Origin: a gamma proteobacterium HdN1
GTDB lineage: Bacteria; Pseudomonadota; Gammaproteobacteria; Pseudomonadales; Ketobacteraceae
Assembly: GCA_000198515.1 (NCBI GenBank)
Contig: FP929140.1
Location: 1,710,527 to 1,774,526 of the forward strand
Length of the DNA: 64,000 nt
Reading direction: 5' to 3'
Shown: one piece after another, positions 35,089 through 44,418 of the stretch
Position numbering within the stretch: position 1 is the stretch's first letter
Layout: every line of letters starts with the position of its first letter
The notes under the pieces: generated by a model
Told to the model about the DNA's origin: nothing
Databases searched by the model: none
Seen by the model: only the letters and a program-made list of their open reading frames with translations
Position numbers and translations under genes: made by a program

Positions 35089-35967
35089 ATCGCCAAAGGC
35101 TTCGCGAAATACCTGCGCATTCTGTTCGACGATACTGGTAAACGGAATCACATAGATCACGCGGCGCAATCCATGGGCGATGGCATGGTCGAGTGCGAAG
35201 GCAAGTGACGCCAGCGTCTTGCCGCCGCCTGTCGGCACTGTTAACGAGAACAAACCCGGTGGTTGAGCAGCTTGTTCACGCACATGCGCGAGAATGTCTG
35301 CACGAAGTTGATTGACTGCGGTATCCGCACTAAAACCAGCAAGCTTCGCATCAAGTCGCTCCCGCAATCGTTCCAAACTCGGCAATGATTCAGCGCGACG
35401 CGGTGGACGATTGTCGATGCGGCGATAGAACTCATCGGTATCGATAAAATCAGCATCGACCAGACAGGAGAAGAGCATGCGAACCAGCACTGACAACTGG
35501 AACATGCCGCGTTCGCGACATGGCTTGAAGTCGGCTATCGGCCACAGCGCCGACTTATCGGGTAACGCCAGCTCTCGACGCCAGTCCGGCAGCAATTCCG
35601 GCAGCGTCGTTTTCAGACGATCCTCTAGGGCCGTACGCACTTCACCGCCTCTGCCATTGGCCAGCCCAGCGTGGTGACCGGCGATGCCGTATGCCAGCAA
35701 TATTCCAGCCTGCCCGAACAACTCCAACGCAACGTGAGCACCCCATGTGGCGTGATCGACCTTTGCCCCGCCCTCCAGACGACTCTGAAACTCTCGCGTG
35801 TATTTACCCAGGTCATGTAGCAACCCCGCTGCTTGAGCCAACGAATGTGCGCCGAAATCGCTGGCGAAGGTCGCAGCCAAATCACCGACCGACGTCAGAT
35901 GTTCTGCCAGCGATTGCCAGTCTGATTTGTCAGTACGCTGTGTCGAATGAGCAAAGAATGCGTTCAC
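35089..35967 (-). pseudogene. cas3: Truncated type I-C cas3 (HD nuclease and start of helicase)
   Basis: From GTG 35967 (VNAFFAHSTQ) about 293 residues of Cas3 are intact. The HD domain has GLLHDLGKYTREFQSRL and GIAGHHAGLANG. The helicase begins with LTVPTGGGKTLASLAFALDHA (Walker A) and VIYVIPFTSIVEQNAQVFR. It then runs straight into a CRISPR repeat after GDLF, and the frame continues through intron sequence to a stop at 34936. More than half of the expected protein, all other cas genes and the leader are missing. The HD nuclease part alone might still fold, but no interference complex exists here. Confidence 0.9.
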
Positions 35968-36315
35968 GGCTTGCAACCAACCGCTCTCACCAATCAGAGA
36001 CAAAAACTTTCAGTAAACTTATCTGTATAGTCACGGTATCCTGGTATTTCCAATCGTATCCTTCTTATTCCGGCGACTATTTGTCACAAGAGGCGGCATG
36101 ATCGTCGGAATATTCGGCGGTTCGAGCTTCGTCGCATTGAGCGAGGGAGTTCTGAGCAATTTATGCCGATTGCGCTGCTTCATGCAAATGACCGCTGACG
36201 CGGCCCGTTCAGAAGTCGGCGACACACTGGGCGCTGGGCACAAAAATAGCTATCACGGTGCCTCAAACCCCGTAACCATGCGGCTTTGTTAACAGAAGCC
36301 GGAGCAGTCTGAACG
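35968..36315. other. Gene-free stretch inside the island
   Basis: About 350 bases between cas3 and vapC. Short frames on both strands show no recognisable family or start signal. It probably holds debris of older insertions. Confidence 0.4.
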
Positions 36316-36738
36316 CTAATTGGGCGGAGATTCATTCGTCCAATCTTCGAGATGCAAGCCAACTACTTGATTAAAAGCGCGATCATTTGTTACCAGCACC
36401 ACGTCTGCACTCAACGCATGCGTAGTAATCAGCAGATCAAGCGGCGCAAGTCCCTTGCCTTGCCCCTCCATATAGGCTCGCACAGTTCCATAACGCGTTG
36501 CAGCGGCAGTATCCCAAGGTAACACGTCAACGCGCCGTAGGAACTCCCGCACAGCCATATGGAGTCGCGTTGCATCAGGCCGCTTTGCTAATCCAAAAAG
36601 TAACTCACCCTCAGTAATCGCAGAAATGCATAGAGACGCCATTGGCACGGCCACTATATGTCGAGCAACCGTCGGATGCGACTTAATCAAATGACTCACC
36701 GTGTTGGTATCGAGCATGTATCGTTTCACTCGCCCCAT
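36316..36738 (-). CDS. vapC: VapC-type PIN toxin
   Basis: The protein has 140 residues. PIN catalytic pattern: YMLDTNTVSHLIK (first Asp), AITEGELLFGLAKRP (Glu), PLDLLITTHALSADVVLVTNDRAF (Asp residues). FitB/VapC-like tRNA or rRNA nuclease. Its ATG at 36738 lies 13 bases inside the antitoxin gene, the standard vapBC arrangement. Part of the island bounded by direct repeats. Confidence 0.92.
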   Translation of the reverse strand: MGRVKRYMLDTNTVSHLIKSHPTVARHIVAVPMASLCISAITEGELLFGLAKRPDATRLHMAVREFLRRVDVLPWDTAAATRYGTVRAYMEGQGKGLAPLDLLITTHALSADVVLVTNDRAFNQVVGLHLEDWTNESPPN

Positions 36739-36986
36739 CCCTCGAAAGGGGCGCGGTTTTGAGCTCCTTGGACGCGCTCCTTTTCGCTCAAAAAGTCAAC
36801 GGGTATGTCGGCATCCTTGAGCGCGAAGAAAAAATCATCCCAAGTTGCGGGTCTGCGAGACAAAATTACATCCCCCGTTTCCGGGTCTTGGCGGATGAAA
36901 ACTTCCTTGGTATCGAAGCGATAGGCGGCAGGCAAGCGCACCGCCTGACTGCGCCCGTTGATGAATAGTTTGGCTACTTGGCTCAT
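36726..36986 (-). CDS. vapB: VapB-type antitoxin (AbrB/SpoVT fold)
   Basis: The protein has 86 residues from ATG 36986 (MSQVAKLFINGRSQAVRLPA), with GAGG seven bases upstream; the frame reaches further to 37037. The swapped-hairpin DNA-binding domain is typical (AKLFINGRSQAVRLPAAYRF, EVFIRQDPETGDVIL). The tail WDDFFFALKDADIPVDFL binds the toxin. It is the first gene of the vapBC operon. Confidence 0.92.
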   Translation of the reverse strand: MSQVAKLFINGRSQAVRLPAAYRFDTKEVFIRQDPETGDVILSRRPATWDDFFFALKDADIPVDFLSEKERVQGAQNRAPFEGWGE

Positions 36987-37107
36987 GATCATTCCCTCGC
37001 CTTGGTAGATACCAAAGCATAGGCCGCATTTTTGCATAGATCAAGGCATATGCCTAACGCTTACTACCAAGGTGAGCACACGGAGTTTTGCCGCTGTGTT
37101 GGTGTGC

Positions 37108-37163
37108 CTATCGCCCCGCAAGAAAATCGCGGATATTGTTTGCGGTGTGATCTAGCAGGCGTT
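37108..37163 (-). repeat. Direct repeat, right copy, at the dehydrogenase 3' end
   Basis: Matches 32288-32343 at 53 of 56 positions. It forms the functional end of the dehydrogenase gene. The island between the copies includes both toxin-antitoxin pairs, the intron and the CRISPR relics. Confidence 0.8.
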
Positions 37164-38079
37164 GGCGAGCCTCGCAACTGCCCCAGGCGCAGTGCGGCGT
37201 GATGATCAGATTGGGAAGGTCGCCGCTAAGGAGCGGGTTAGGGTGGGTGGGCGGCTCCTCGCTTAATACATCTAGGCCAGCACCGCCGATTCTTCGCTCG
37301 CGCAGCGCGTCGGCAAGTGCTTGCTCGTCGATCAGGCCGCCGCGCGCTGTGTTGATCAGGAGAGAATCGCGGCGCATGAGGCGCAGTTGTGGCGCACCGA
37401 TTAGGCGCTCGGTTGCTGGGCTTAGGAGACAATGAAGGCTAAGTACGTCCACCTGCGGAAGCAACTGCATGAGTGGGATGCGCTCTACTTGTGAGTCTGT
37501 TGATTCGAGTACCGCTGGGGTATCCGTAGAATAGTGAGCGCCGGGGCGGGCGGCGATTTTTACGTGCATGCCGAACGCACTGGCGGCGCGGGCTACGCCT
37601 TGGCCAAGGTCGCCATGGCCAACAATGCCGAGCGTTTTGCCGGATAATTCCCGAATGGGGTGATGCAACAGGCAAAAGTTGCTGCTGCGTGCCCATTCGC
37701 CCGAACGCACGTCGTTGTGATAGTCCACCAAGCGAGTGGTGAGGGCGAGCATCAGCGAAAACGTGTGTTGCACGATGCTCGGTGTGGCATAGTGCTGAAC
37801 GTTTGCTACTTGGATTCCGTGGCGGTGCGCGGCTTCCATGTCGATATTGTTGAGGCCAGTGGCGGTAACTGCGATCAGCTTTAGCTGTTTGCAGCGTGCC
37901 ATTGTCTCGGCGCAAATCCGTGACTTGTTGGTGATGGCAATGTCATGATCGGCAATGCGCTCGGCAACTTGTTCCGGCGCGGTATAGTCGTATTCGGTGA
38001 GTGCGGGTGCGGCAGCGCGTAGGCGATCCAAGTGGATGCCATCACCCATACTGGCGCGATCTAGGAATACTGATTTCAC
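37108..38079 (-). CDS. D-2-hydroxyacid dehydrogenase (glycerate dehydrogenase-like)
   Basis: NAD-dependent dehydrogenase, 323 residues. The Rossmann motif is GIVGHGDLGQGVA near 155. Catalytic residues: Arg in INTARGGLID, Glu in DVLSEEPP, His in TPHCAWGS. Closest in type to HprA, which reduces hydroxypyruvate or oxidises glycerate. Its last 19 codons are also present at 32288-32343, marking an integration point at its 3' end. The MBL hydrolase and Nudix genes upstream share its strand, with short gaps. Confidence 0.9.
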   Translation of the reverse strand: MKSVFLDRASMGDGIHLDRLRAAAPALTEYDYTAPEQVAERIADHDIAITNKSRICAETMARCKQLKLIAVTATGLNNIDMEAAHRHGIQVANVQHYATPSIVQHTFSLMLALTTRLVDYHNDVRSGEWARSSNFCLLHHPIRELSGKTLGIVGHGDLGQGVARAASAFGMHVKIAARPGAHYSTDTPAVLESTDSQVERIPLMQLLPQVDVLSLHCLLSPATERLIGAPQLRLMRRDSLLINTARGGLIDEQALADALRERRIGGAGLDVLSEEPPTHPNPLLSGDLPNLIITPHCAWGSCEARQRLLDHTANNIRDFLAGR

Positions 38080-38107
38080 AGCGTGACTCCTACAGTGAGC
38101 CCATCAT

Positions 38108-38947
38108 TCAAGGCAAAGACCACACTTCATTTTGGTAGAGGGCACGGCCTTCGTCGCGCAATTTATACAAGTGTGCGGTGAGAGAGAGGCGCGCAAGCCC
38201 GTGAAGCCATGCGGGTACTTCGTCGTATACGGCAGGCGTTAGCGTTTCTAGCGTGCTGGGGCCGAGCGATTGCAAGCGGGCAAGTGTTTTATTTTCGCGC
38301 ATCAGGCGGTGTTCGATCAGCCCTTCGATGACTTCTAGCGGATTCTGGATGATTTCGCCGTGGCCAGGAGCGAGTGCCGCGATGTCCATTGGCTTGAGCT
38401 TTTCCAAGGACTGGAGGTAGTGGCTCATATTGCCATCGGGTGGTGCGATGACTACGGTGGAGCCTTGCATGATGTGGTCGCCGGTATAGAGCAGTTTTTC
38501 TTCAGGCTGATAAAAACACAGGTGGTTAGAGGCATGCCCTGGCGTGTGTACGGCTACGAGAGAAAACTCGTCAGTGTCCAATCGGCTGCCTTCGGCCCAG
38601 ACTTCGTCGGGTGCGAATTCGTGATCCTGCGAAGGCCCCGCGGGTGCCAAAGCGCCGAGCAGGCGAGCGCCGGTTCGGTGCTTCAAAAGCGCGGCACCGG
38701 GCGAGTGGTCTGGATGGGTGTGGGTGCACAGAATCCAGCGGATGGTTGCGCCGAGAGTTTGGGTGATGCGGATCAGCGTTTCCGTGTGTTCGGGGTTCGC
38801 TGGACCGGGGTCGATGACTGCAAGCTGATGGTTGCCGATCAGATAAGTGTTGGTGCCCGGCCCAGTCATGAAGCTTGCGTTGGGGGCCACTACACGCCGC
38901 ACGCTAAGGCGAATCGGGCAAGGCTTTCCAGGCGTTAGGTTGGACAT
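38108..38947 (-). CDS. MBL-fold metallo-hydrolase, LACTB2-like
   Basis: The protein has 279 residues. Metal-site motif CTHTHPDHSPGA (HxHxDH), then VHTPGHASNHLCFY, YTGDHIM and LAPGHGEII supply the remaining ligands. The C-terminal 80 residues (RLMRENKTLARL to EVWSLP) form the winged-helix-like domain seen in LACTB2, an RNase-like hydrolase. The substrate in bacteria is uncertain. It probably forms an operon with the Nudix gene upstream and the dehydrogenase downstream. Confidence 0.9.
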   Translation of the reverse strand: MSNLTPGKPCPIRLSVRRVVAPNASFMTGPGTNTYLIGNHQLAVIDPGPANPEHTETLIRITQTLGATIRWILCTHTHPDHSPGAALLKHRTGARLLGALAPAGPSQDHEFAPDEVWAEGSRLDTDEFSLVAVHTPGHASNHLCFYQPEEKLLYTGDHIMQGSTVVIAPPDGNMSHYLQSLEKLKPMDIAALAPGHGEIIQNPLEVIEGLIEHRLMRENKTLARLQSLGPSTLETLTPAVYDEVPAWLHGLARLSLTAHLYKLRDEGRALYQNEVWSLP

Positions 38948-39001
38948 GGGCTGTAGATCCGTGCAAGTTGAGTTGTCGTATTGGATTGACGTGGTTTGAT
39001 C

Positions 39002-39721
39002 TTATTGTAAGCCGGGTGGACGCCTTTTTGCTCGCGCCTGTCGTTCGGTAGGTGAGGTCATCTTCTCAATCAGTATCTCACAAGTCGGGTGGCCGACCAT
39101 TTGTTGTAGCGTGATGAGTGTGGGGAGGATCAATACCATCTTTTTCTCGCGATTGCGCTCTAGAGCCTGCTCCGGCCGTATCCATTCGGTATTAATCGCT
39201 TCAAACATATCGTGATGCGGTGTTTGGCCGACGGGCGCGCGGGTGATAAAAAAGCGGGTGTCAAAGCGCATCGGCAACGGTTCCGGCGTAATCCAATGGC
39301 TTAGATACTGGATGCCGTGGGCGTCTAGGTACAGCGACTCGTTCGCGCAAAGCTGTGCAAAGCTCTGTTGGCCTTGGGTGAGTTTGTGCCGCCACTCGTT
39401 TAAGGTGTTGGCGGCGCGTGGCTCCGTATCCAGCAGCGCAATGAGGCCGGCTTCTTCAAAGCACTCCCGAATTGCAGCTACCCAATAGGCAAGCCCTCCA
39501 TGCTTTATGCCAAGGCGCGCACTCGCCTCAAGATCGCTGATTCCGCAGCGGTCTTCCCATGCGGGCAGGTGATCGTCAGAATCAACGCGCCCGCCTGGAA
39601 ACACCCATGCCCCGCCCACAAACCGCGCATCTTTGCTGCGCTGCTGGAGGAGCACTTCGGGCCCGTATTCAGTGTCTCGTACAACCACGAGGGTGGCGGC
39701 GGGCTGAGGGGTTACTGCCAT
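39002..39721 (-). CDS. Nudix hydrolase, NUDT19-like
   Basis: The protein has 239 residues. The Nudix box is split: WVFPGGRVD and RECFEEAGLIALL are separated by about 30 residues (DHLPAWEDRC to AYWVAA). That insertion is characteristic of the NUDT19/CoA-diphosphatase group, so CoA or acyl-CoA hydrolysis is a reasonable guess. The tail is basic (RQARAKRRPPGL). It is 54 bases upstream of the MBL hydrolase gene. Confidence 0.85.
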   Translation of the reverse strand: MAVTPQPAATLVVVRDTEYGPEVLLQQRSKDARFVGGAWVFPGGRVDSDDHLPAWEDRCGISDLEASARLGIKHGGLAYWVAAIRECFEEAGLIALLDTEPRAANTLNEWRHKLTQGQQSFAQLCANESLYLDAHGIQYLSHWITPEPLPMRFDTRFFITRAPVGQTPHHDMFEAINTEWIRPEQALERNREKKMVLILPTLITLQQMVGHPTCEILIEKMTSPTERQARAKRRPPGLQ

Positions 39722-39938
39722 AATGAGCCTCTATCTTGTCGTCTTAAGCCTGTACTCTTAAGCGTGGTGGAAGCAACGGAGCGGAGAACGATGCAGAGAA
39801 TGATGCTTTTTGCCTCCGCCCGCGCGTTCAACTGGCCGGTCGGTGAATCTTTCGCTATACCTTATAATACAACTCGGCAAAATTCTGCATCCCACACGTT
39901 TCTGCATTCCACACATTAGAGCTTATAAGACTGCTGCT

Positions 39939-41438
39939 ATGCCCAATACGATCTGGACGGAGCTCGTCAAGGCGCACATTGAAGTGCTGAAATCATCCTG
40001 CCCGCAGGATGCCATTGATTTTATTTTACTAGAAAGTGGCCTCACGCATAGCAGCGCCAGCAATTTTGCTGTGAGCGGCCTTACTGGGATCATGCACTAT
40101 CTAGATGCAGTCGAGAACTACATGGGCGCGCTCTATCGTGAAAGAGCAGAGCAAGTGTTTGAGGAATTGCTAACGCGCAGTGGCACGCAAGCACCGCAGC
40201 AAAGCGATATCATGCACCGGCTGGAGCTGGAACTTGCTGATAAAATGCAGCTTGCGCATGACGTGAGGCGGCTCAATAAGGATCTTTTGCGTGCGCGCGA
40301 ATCAGCAGAAGTTGCATCGCGTGCAAAGGCGAGTTTTCTTTCGAATATGAGCCATGAGATCCGCACCCCCATGAACGGTGTGATCGCGAGTGCGCAACTG
40401 TTGGCAGACACGCCTCTGGATGCCGAACAAAAGGATCTTGTGGGCTTGATCAACCGGTCGGCAAATACCCTGTTGGCAGTTCTTAACGACCTGCTGGATC
40501 TTTCCAAGATCGAAACCGGTACGATGACCTTGGAAAAACGTTCTTTTGATTTGAACGAGATTCTCCAAGAAGCCTGCGATCTATGCATCCCTCAGGCAGA
40601 GGAGCGTGGCGTAAATGTTTGCTTAACGATAGAAGAGGGAACGCCTCTCTCGATGTTTGCCGATCCGGTGCGTATTCGTCAGGTCGTTATGAATCTTGTC
40701 GCGAATGCAGTCAAATTTACGCCCGAAGGAAGTGTAACGGTTGAAGTGGGGCATGATCAGATCGACGAGCAGCGATTTAACGTGATTGTTGAAATCAACG
40801 ATACGGGAATTGTGATTCCGAAAGACCGAATCGACAAATTGTTTGATGAAGGGGACGTGGACGCCGCATCCTCTGCTCGACACTTTGGCAGCACCGGCCT
40901 TGGCTTGACGATTTGCAAAAGCCTTGTGGATCTCATGGATGGAGTGATTGAAGTCGATAGCGGAGCAGGAAAGGGCGCCTCATTCATTGTTACTCTGCCT
41001 ATGACGGTGGCCGCTTTGCAAGCCGCGCCGGTAGAGCCGGTATCGCCGGGGCGCTGTTATGGAAAGCGCGTGTTGGTGGCCGAGGATAACGTCGTAAATC
41101 AGCGAGTTGCGCAGAAGGTTCTTGCACGGATTGGAATTGATGCCGACATCGTATTTGACGGCGAAGCAGCGATTGATGCCGCGAATAACCGCAAGTACGA
41201 CTTGATTATGATGGACATTGAAATGCCCGTAATCGACGGCTTGGACGCAACGCGCGCCATTCTCGCCGGAAATGGGCCGAATCGGAACACGCCAATCCTT
41301 GCGCTAACTGCGAGCGTTATGGAGGATGATCGACGCCGCATTCTGGATGCAGGGATGGTCGGCGTGGTCGGAAAACCGATTCAGATTGCGGCACTAACGA
41401 GCGAACTTGATCGCTGGTTTAGCGAAACGAGCACTTAA
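39939..41438 (+). CDS. Hybrid histidine kinase with receiver domain
   Basis: The protein has 499 residues from ATG 39939 ([10 protein letters not shown]); the open frame reaches back to 39810. No membrane segment. An N-terminal helical region of about 80 residues is followed by a coiled coil, HisKA ([16 protein letters not shown]), the ATPase domain (N box [11 protein letters not shown]2 GSTGLGLTI) and a receiver domain ([14 protein letters not shown], phospho-Asp in [13 protein letters not shown], Lys in VGKPIQ). The G1 box is DTGIVIPKD where DTGIGIP is expected. Cytoplasmic sensor; the input signal and output partner are unknown. Confidence 0.9.
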   Translation: MPNTIWTELVKAHIEVLKSSCPQDAIDFILLESGLTHSSASNFAVSGLTGIMHYLDAVENYMGALYRERAEQVFEELLTRSGTQAPQQSDIMHRLELELADKMQLAHDVRRLNKDLLRARESAEVASRAKASFLSNMSHEIRTPMNGVIASAQLLADTPLDAEQKDLVGLINRSANTLLAVLNDLLDLSKIETGTMTLEKRSFDLNEILQEACDLCIPQAEERGVNVCLTIEEGTPLSMFADPVRIRQVVMNLVANAVKFTPEGSVTVEVGHDQIDEQRFNVIVEINDTGIVIPKDRIDKLFDEGDVDAASSARHFGSTGLGLTICKSLVDLMDGVIEVDSGAGKGASFIVTLPMTVAALQAAPVEPVSPGRCYGKRVLVAEDNVVNQRVAQKVLARIGIDADIVFDGEAAIDAANNRKYDLIMMDIEMPVIDGLDATRAILAGNGPNRNTPILALTASVMEDDRRRILDAGMVGVVGKPIQIAALTSELDRWFSETST

Positions 41439-42211
41439 TTTCCGGCTTGTGCGTTGACGGTTTGCACGTTGAGCGGCGACGATGCCTGCCCCTTGGGTTG
41501 CTTTTGTTCGGATAGGATTGCAGCGTTGAAGCGTTCAACGGTCGTTTGATCTACGGATTTCGAAAACATCAGCCGTACCGATTCAGCTTTTAAGTCGGGC
41601 AAGTGGTTGAGTTGAACTTTTGCGAGCCGTGAGAGTTTGTCTGCGACGTGCGCCTCTAACAGATAGCCGTCGATCCGGCGATGCAATAATAGCGCGAGCA
41701 GTTGCTCATCCCAGCGGACTTCAATGCTGCGCGCGGCTCGTTTGGAATCTCGCAATACGTCATTATTCAGCACGCCGTAATAGTAGCCACGAATGACGCC
41801 GAACCTGCGGCGCGGATCGCCGTCCAGCCAGCTTGTCAGGTTGGCAATTTCCGCTTCATTGAATTCGCCTTGGCGCGTTACCAGCACAAATTCTTCCAAG
41901 CGATAGGGTTCGGAGAACTGTGCATAGGCTTCGCGGTCTGGTGATCGACTCGCGGAATAGAGCATGTCGATTTTGCCTTGGTGCAGCTCTTGAAGCGCCC
42001 GAACCCACGGCCGTTCAACGAATTCCAATTGGCAGCCTGCCTGCTTCGCAAGGCGCTGTAAAGTCGCGTATTCTGGGCCCGTAAAATGCTCGTTTTCGGT
42101 ATAAAACATTGGATACTATTCTTCCCAGCCAACGCGAAGCAGGCAGTTTGCCTGTGCAAACAGTGGTAGCGTAAAAAGCAAAAGCGCGGGAAGTATCGTT
42201 TTTGCGAGCAT
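41435..42211 (-). pseudogene. Type 3 periplasmic solute-binding protein with in-frame amber codon
   Basis: A reading frame starts at ATG 42211 with a good signal peptide (MLAKTILPALLLFTLPLFAQ, then AN) and continues CLLRVGWEE, then TAG at 42116-42118, then YPMFYTENEHFTGPEYATL and 220 more residues of an amino-acid-binding-type domain (DMLYSASRSPDREAYAQFSEPYRLEEFVLV). The stop falls at the first beta strand of the mature protein, where relatives read VGWEEYPP. So the gene is either inactivated or read through. Translation from the internal ATG at 42109 would give a cytoplasmic fragment. Its stop overlaps the kinase stop by four bases. Confidence 0.8.
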
Positions 42212-42230
42212 ATTTACGATCTATCTGTAA

Positions 42231-42644
42231 TTAGGCATTGCCGTGTTGGTTGCGATATGCCGAGTTTTCGTAAGAAATCTGTTCGTTGAGCGTGAGGTAG
42301 TCATACAGCACGCCAAGCAGGAAAACTCCGCCTGTGCATAAGTATAGAAGCCCCGTGAGCCACTTGCCCATGTAGAAGCGGTGAACCCCGAAAATCCCAA
42401 GAAACGTTAATAGGATCCAAGAGAGAGAATAATCGTACCGCCCAGGTCGAAAGCGAATATCTGCTTTTCGATCCATTGAAGGAATCAGAAATAAATCAAT
42501 CAGCCAGCCCACGCCGAGCAGGCCAAGCGTAAAGAACCAGATGCAGCCGGTGATCTGTTTGCCGTAATAGAAGCGGTGGGCCCCCATAAAGCCAAATATC
42601 CATAGCAGATACCCGATGGTCTTGCTATGAGTGTCTTCGTACAT
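42231..42644 (-). CDS. TM2-domain membrane protein (two TM2 units)
   Basis: The protein has 137 residues with two copies of a TM2 pair: IGYLLWIFGFMGAHRFYYGKQ with ITGCIWFFTLGLLGVGWLIDLFL, and SWILLTFLGIFGVHRFYMGK with LTGLLYLCTGGVFLLGVLYDYL. Each has the G-x-H-R-F-Y-x-G-K turn. Four membrane helices. The internal duplication is clear. Function of bacterial TM2 proteins is unknown. Confidence 0.9.
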   Translation of the reverse strand: MYEDTHSKTIGYLLWIFGFMGAHRFYYGKQITGCIWFFTLGLLGVGWLIDLFLIPSMDRKADIRFRPGRYDYSLSWILLTFLGIFGVHRFYMGKWLTGLLYLCTGGVFLLGVLYDYLTLNEQISYENSAYRNQHGNA

Positions 42645-42845
42645 GATGTGTCCTCAAAAGGTGTGTGCCGATTTGGCGGTAACTCGTTGGCAAACTAACA
42701 TAAAACCCCAGAGCGCGTAAGAGAACCTGCCGACAAGATGAGCACGAATCGCCGAGTGTAGACACCGCTCGAAGTTATCGCTTGATATTCCGGCGCGTTT
42801 TCTGAATGATGGCGGCCCTGAGGCCACTTTTGATGAGGTTTTTCG

Positions 42846-43304
42846 ATGACTTCTCAACCTAATAAGGAGCTTCGTGCTTGGCTGGATCGAGCGCGAATTG
42901 AGAACTATGAGTGTGGCCACTGCGATGGAGTCCACTTGAGCGCACTAGATCCTGGTGAGGGCCCGATGGAATGTCGGATCATGCCCAGCCCAAATAGCTT
43001 GCTTTTGCTGACTCAAATTGAACTGCGCCCCTCTGCAATCCTACCGATGGGCGCGTTTGTGAACGTCCTCAATAGCGAATATGCGGAAATTAAAGTGCAT
43101 GTAGAGTGCCCAGACGAAGAAATGCCCAGTTTGGTCATCAGCCATGCGCTGCCCCATTTTCTCAATTTGGTTGAGCCTGCATTTGTTGCGTGGGTGCAAT
43201 GGTATCTTGCGTTTACCCAGCAGATCATCGACGAGGTGCGGCAGTCGGGGCTGCTTGAGACTCCGCCCAATCAAGCTTCTGAGAACGGGAGTGCGCTACA
43301 TTGA
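42846..43304 (+). CDS. YbjN-domain-like protein
   Basis: The protein has 152 residues, cytoplasmic. It has a chaperone-like alpha/beta layout similar to YbjN and type III secretion chaperones: NKELRAWLDRARIENYECGHCDG, RIMPSPNSLLLLTQIELRP, VISHALPHFLNLVEPAFVAWVQWY. The Cys pair CGHC is notable. It is followed by the DUF4202 gene with overlapping TTGA, so the two are coupled. The family assignment is moderate. Confidence 0.55.
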   Translation: MTSQPNKELRAWLDRARIENYECGHCDGVHLSALDPGEGPMECRIMPSPNSLLLLTQIELRPSAILPMGAFVNVLNSEYAEIKVHVECPDEEMPSLVISHALPHFLNLVEPAFVAWVQWYLAFTQQIIDEVRQSGLLETPPNQASENGSALH

Positions 43305-43918
43305 TCGAGGTTCCATTGGCTAAAAGCGTTCGGCTGGAGCGCGCTTTAAGCGCGATTGACCAAGCAAATCAGCAAGATCCAAATTTTGAAGTGGTGAATG
43401 GGCAGAGCATTGCGCGCGAATACGCCTATAGCCTGCACATGACGCGCTGGCTCGCAGCTTTAGAACCCAATGCTGATGAGTTAATGCAAATTGCCTGCCG
43501 CGCTCAGCACCTTGAGCGCTGGACAATGCCGCGCAGCGATTACGGCGAGGGGCGTAAGGCTTATTATCAGTGGCGCCAAGCGTGTGGCGTAATGCACGGT
43601 CGGCGTGCAGCGGAGTTGATGGCCAGCTGCGGCTATTCGCAATCAGAATGTGAGCGGGTGGAGCAGATCATTACCAAGCGGAAACTGCGGGAGGATGCCA
43701 ATACGCAATTGCTAGAGGATGTGGCTTGTATGGTGTTCCTTGAGCGCTATTTTGCCCAATTTTTTGAGGATAACCCTGATTATGACCAAGAGAAGTGGCT
43801 GCGCATCGTGCGCCGCACTTGGGAGAAAATGACCCCGAGAGCTCATCAAGCAGCGCTACAGCTTGCCAACGAAATGCCCGCGCATCTGTTAGCGTTGCTA
43901 CGCGAGGCGCTTGATTGA
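43301..43918 (+). CDS. DUF4202 family protein
   Basis: The protein has 205 residues with a TTG start overlapping the upstream TGA. Family features: SAIDQANQQDPN, YSLHMTRWLAALEP, ARAQHLERWTMPRSDYGEGRKAYYQWR, and LEDVACMVFLERYFAQF. Acidic and His residues (AQHLERW, LEDVACMVFLE) suggest an HD-like helical metal site, though no activity is known to me. Cytoplasmic. Confidence 0.88.
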   Translation: MIEVPLAKSVRLERALSAIDQANQQDPNFEVVNGQSIAREYAYSLHMTRWLAALEPNADELMQIACRAQHLERWTMPRSDYGEGRKAYYQWRQACGVMHGRRAAELMASCGYSQSECERVEQIITKRKLREDANTQLLEDVACMVFLERYFAQFFEDNPDYDQEKWLRIVRRTWEKMTPRAHQAALQLANEMPAHLLALLREALD

Positions 43919-44058
43919 TGTTTGGTGTTTGATAGGCGCTTGGCGTTTGTTTTCGAGCGCCACGCCTTCAACTTTTTAGCTGCGCCGGCTACTGTATTAG
44001 CTACTGCCGGCTACTGGTGGGCTACTGATTTGGCGTCATGCGATTGCATGATAAAGAA

Positions 44059-44134
<76 letters not shown>

Positions 44135-44418
44135 AAGAGCCGCGTATATTACGGATTCTATTGGTGGAGTCAAGACTTTTTTGAAGTGTCTGAGCGAGTG
44201 GGCATCATGTGTTTTTATGCCGCGTGTTCGTCCACCTAAACAACATGTATCAAGGTATGCGGGAGATACGGCGGTAAGCTTCGACTTGTGCTATTGTTTA
44301 ATAGTAGAGGATCCGGCTTTTATGCAATATAGCCGTTACAACGTGATCTATCTGTTAGATAACATTGGCCGTAAAATTGTGATGCAATCCGTGGATAGGG
44401 TAGAGTGAGGCGCAATCA
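44135..44418. promoter_or_regulatory. Region upstream of the RstA-like regulator gene
   Basis: About 280 bases hold the tRNA promoter (minus) and the promoter for the two-component operon (plus). No coding signal. A candidate -10 region (TATTGTTTAATA) is around 44293, but it is not secure. Confidence 0.35.

Noticed and set aside
34936-36003. A 355-residue functional Cas3
   Set aside because: The last 50 or so codons are a CRISPR repeat and intron sequence; the protein ends shortly after the helicase Walker A.
36031-36292. Short frames on both strands between cas3 and vapC
   Set aside because: No family resemblance or start signals; treated as debris.
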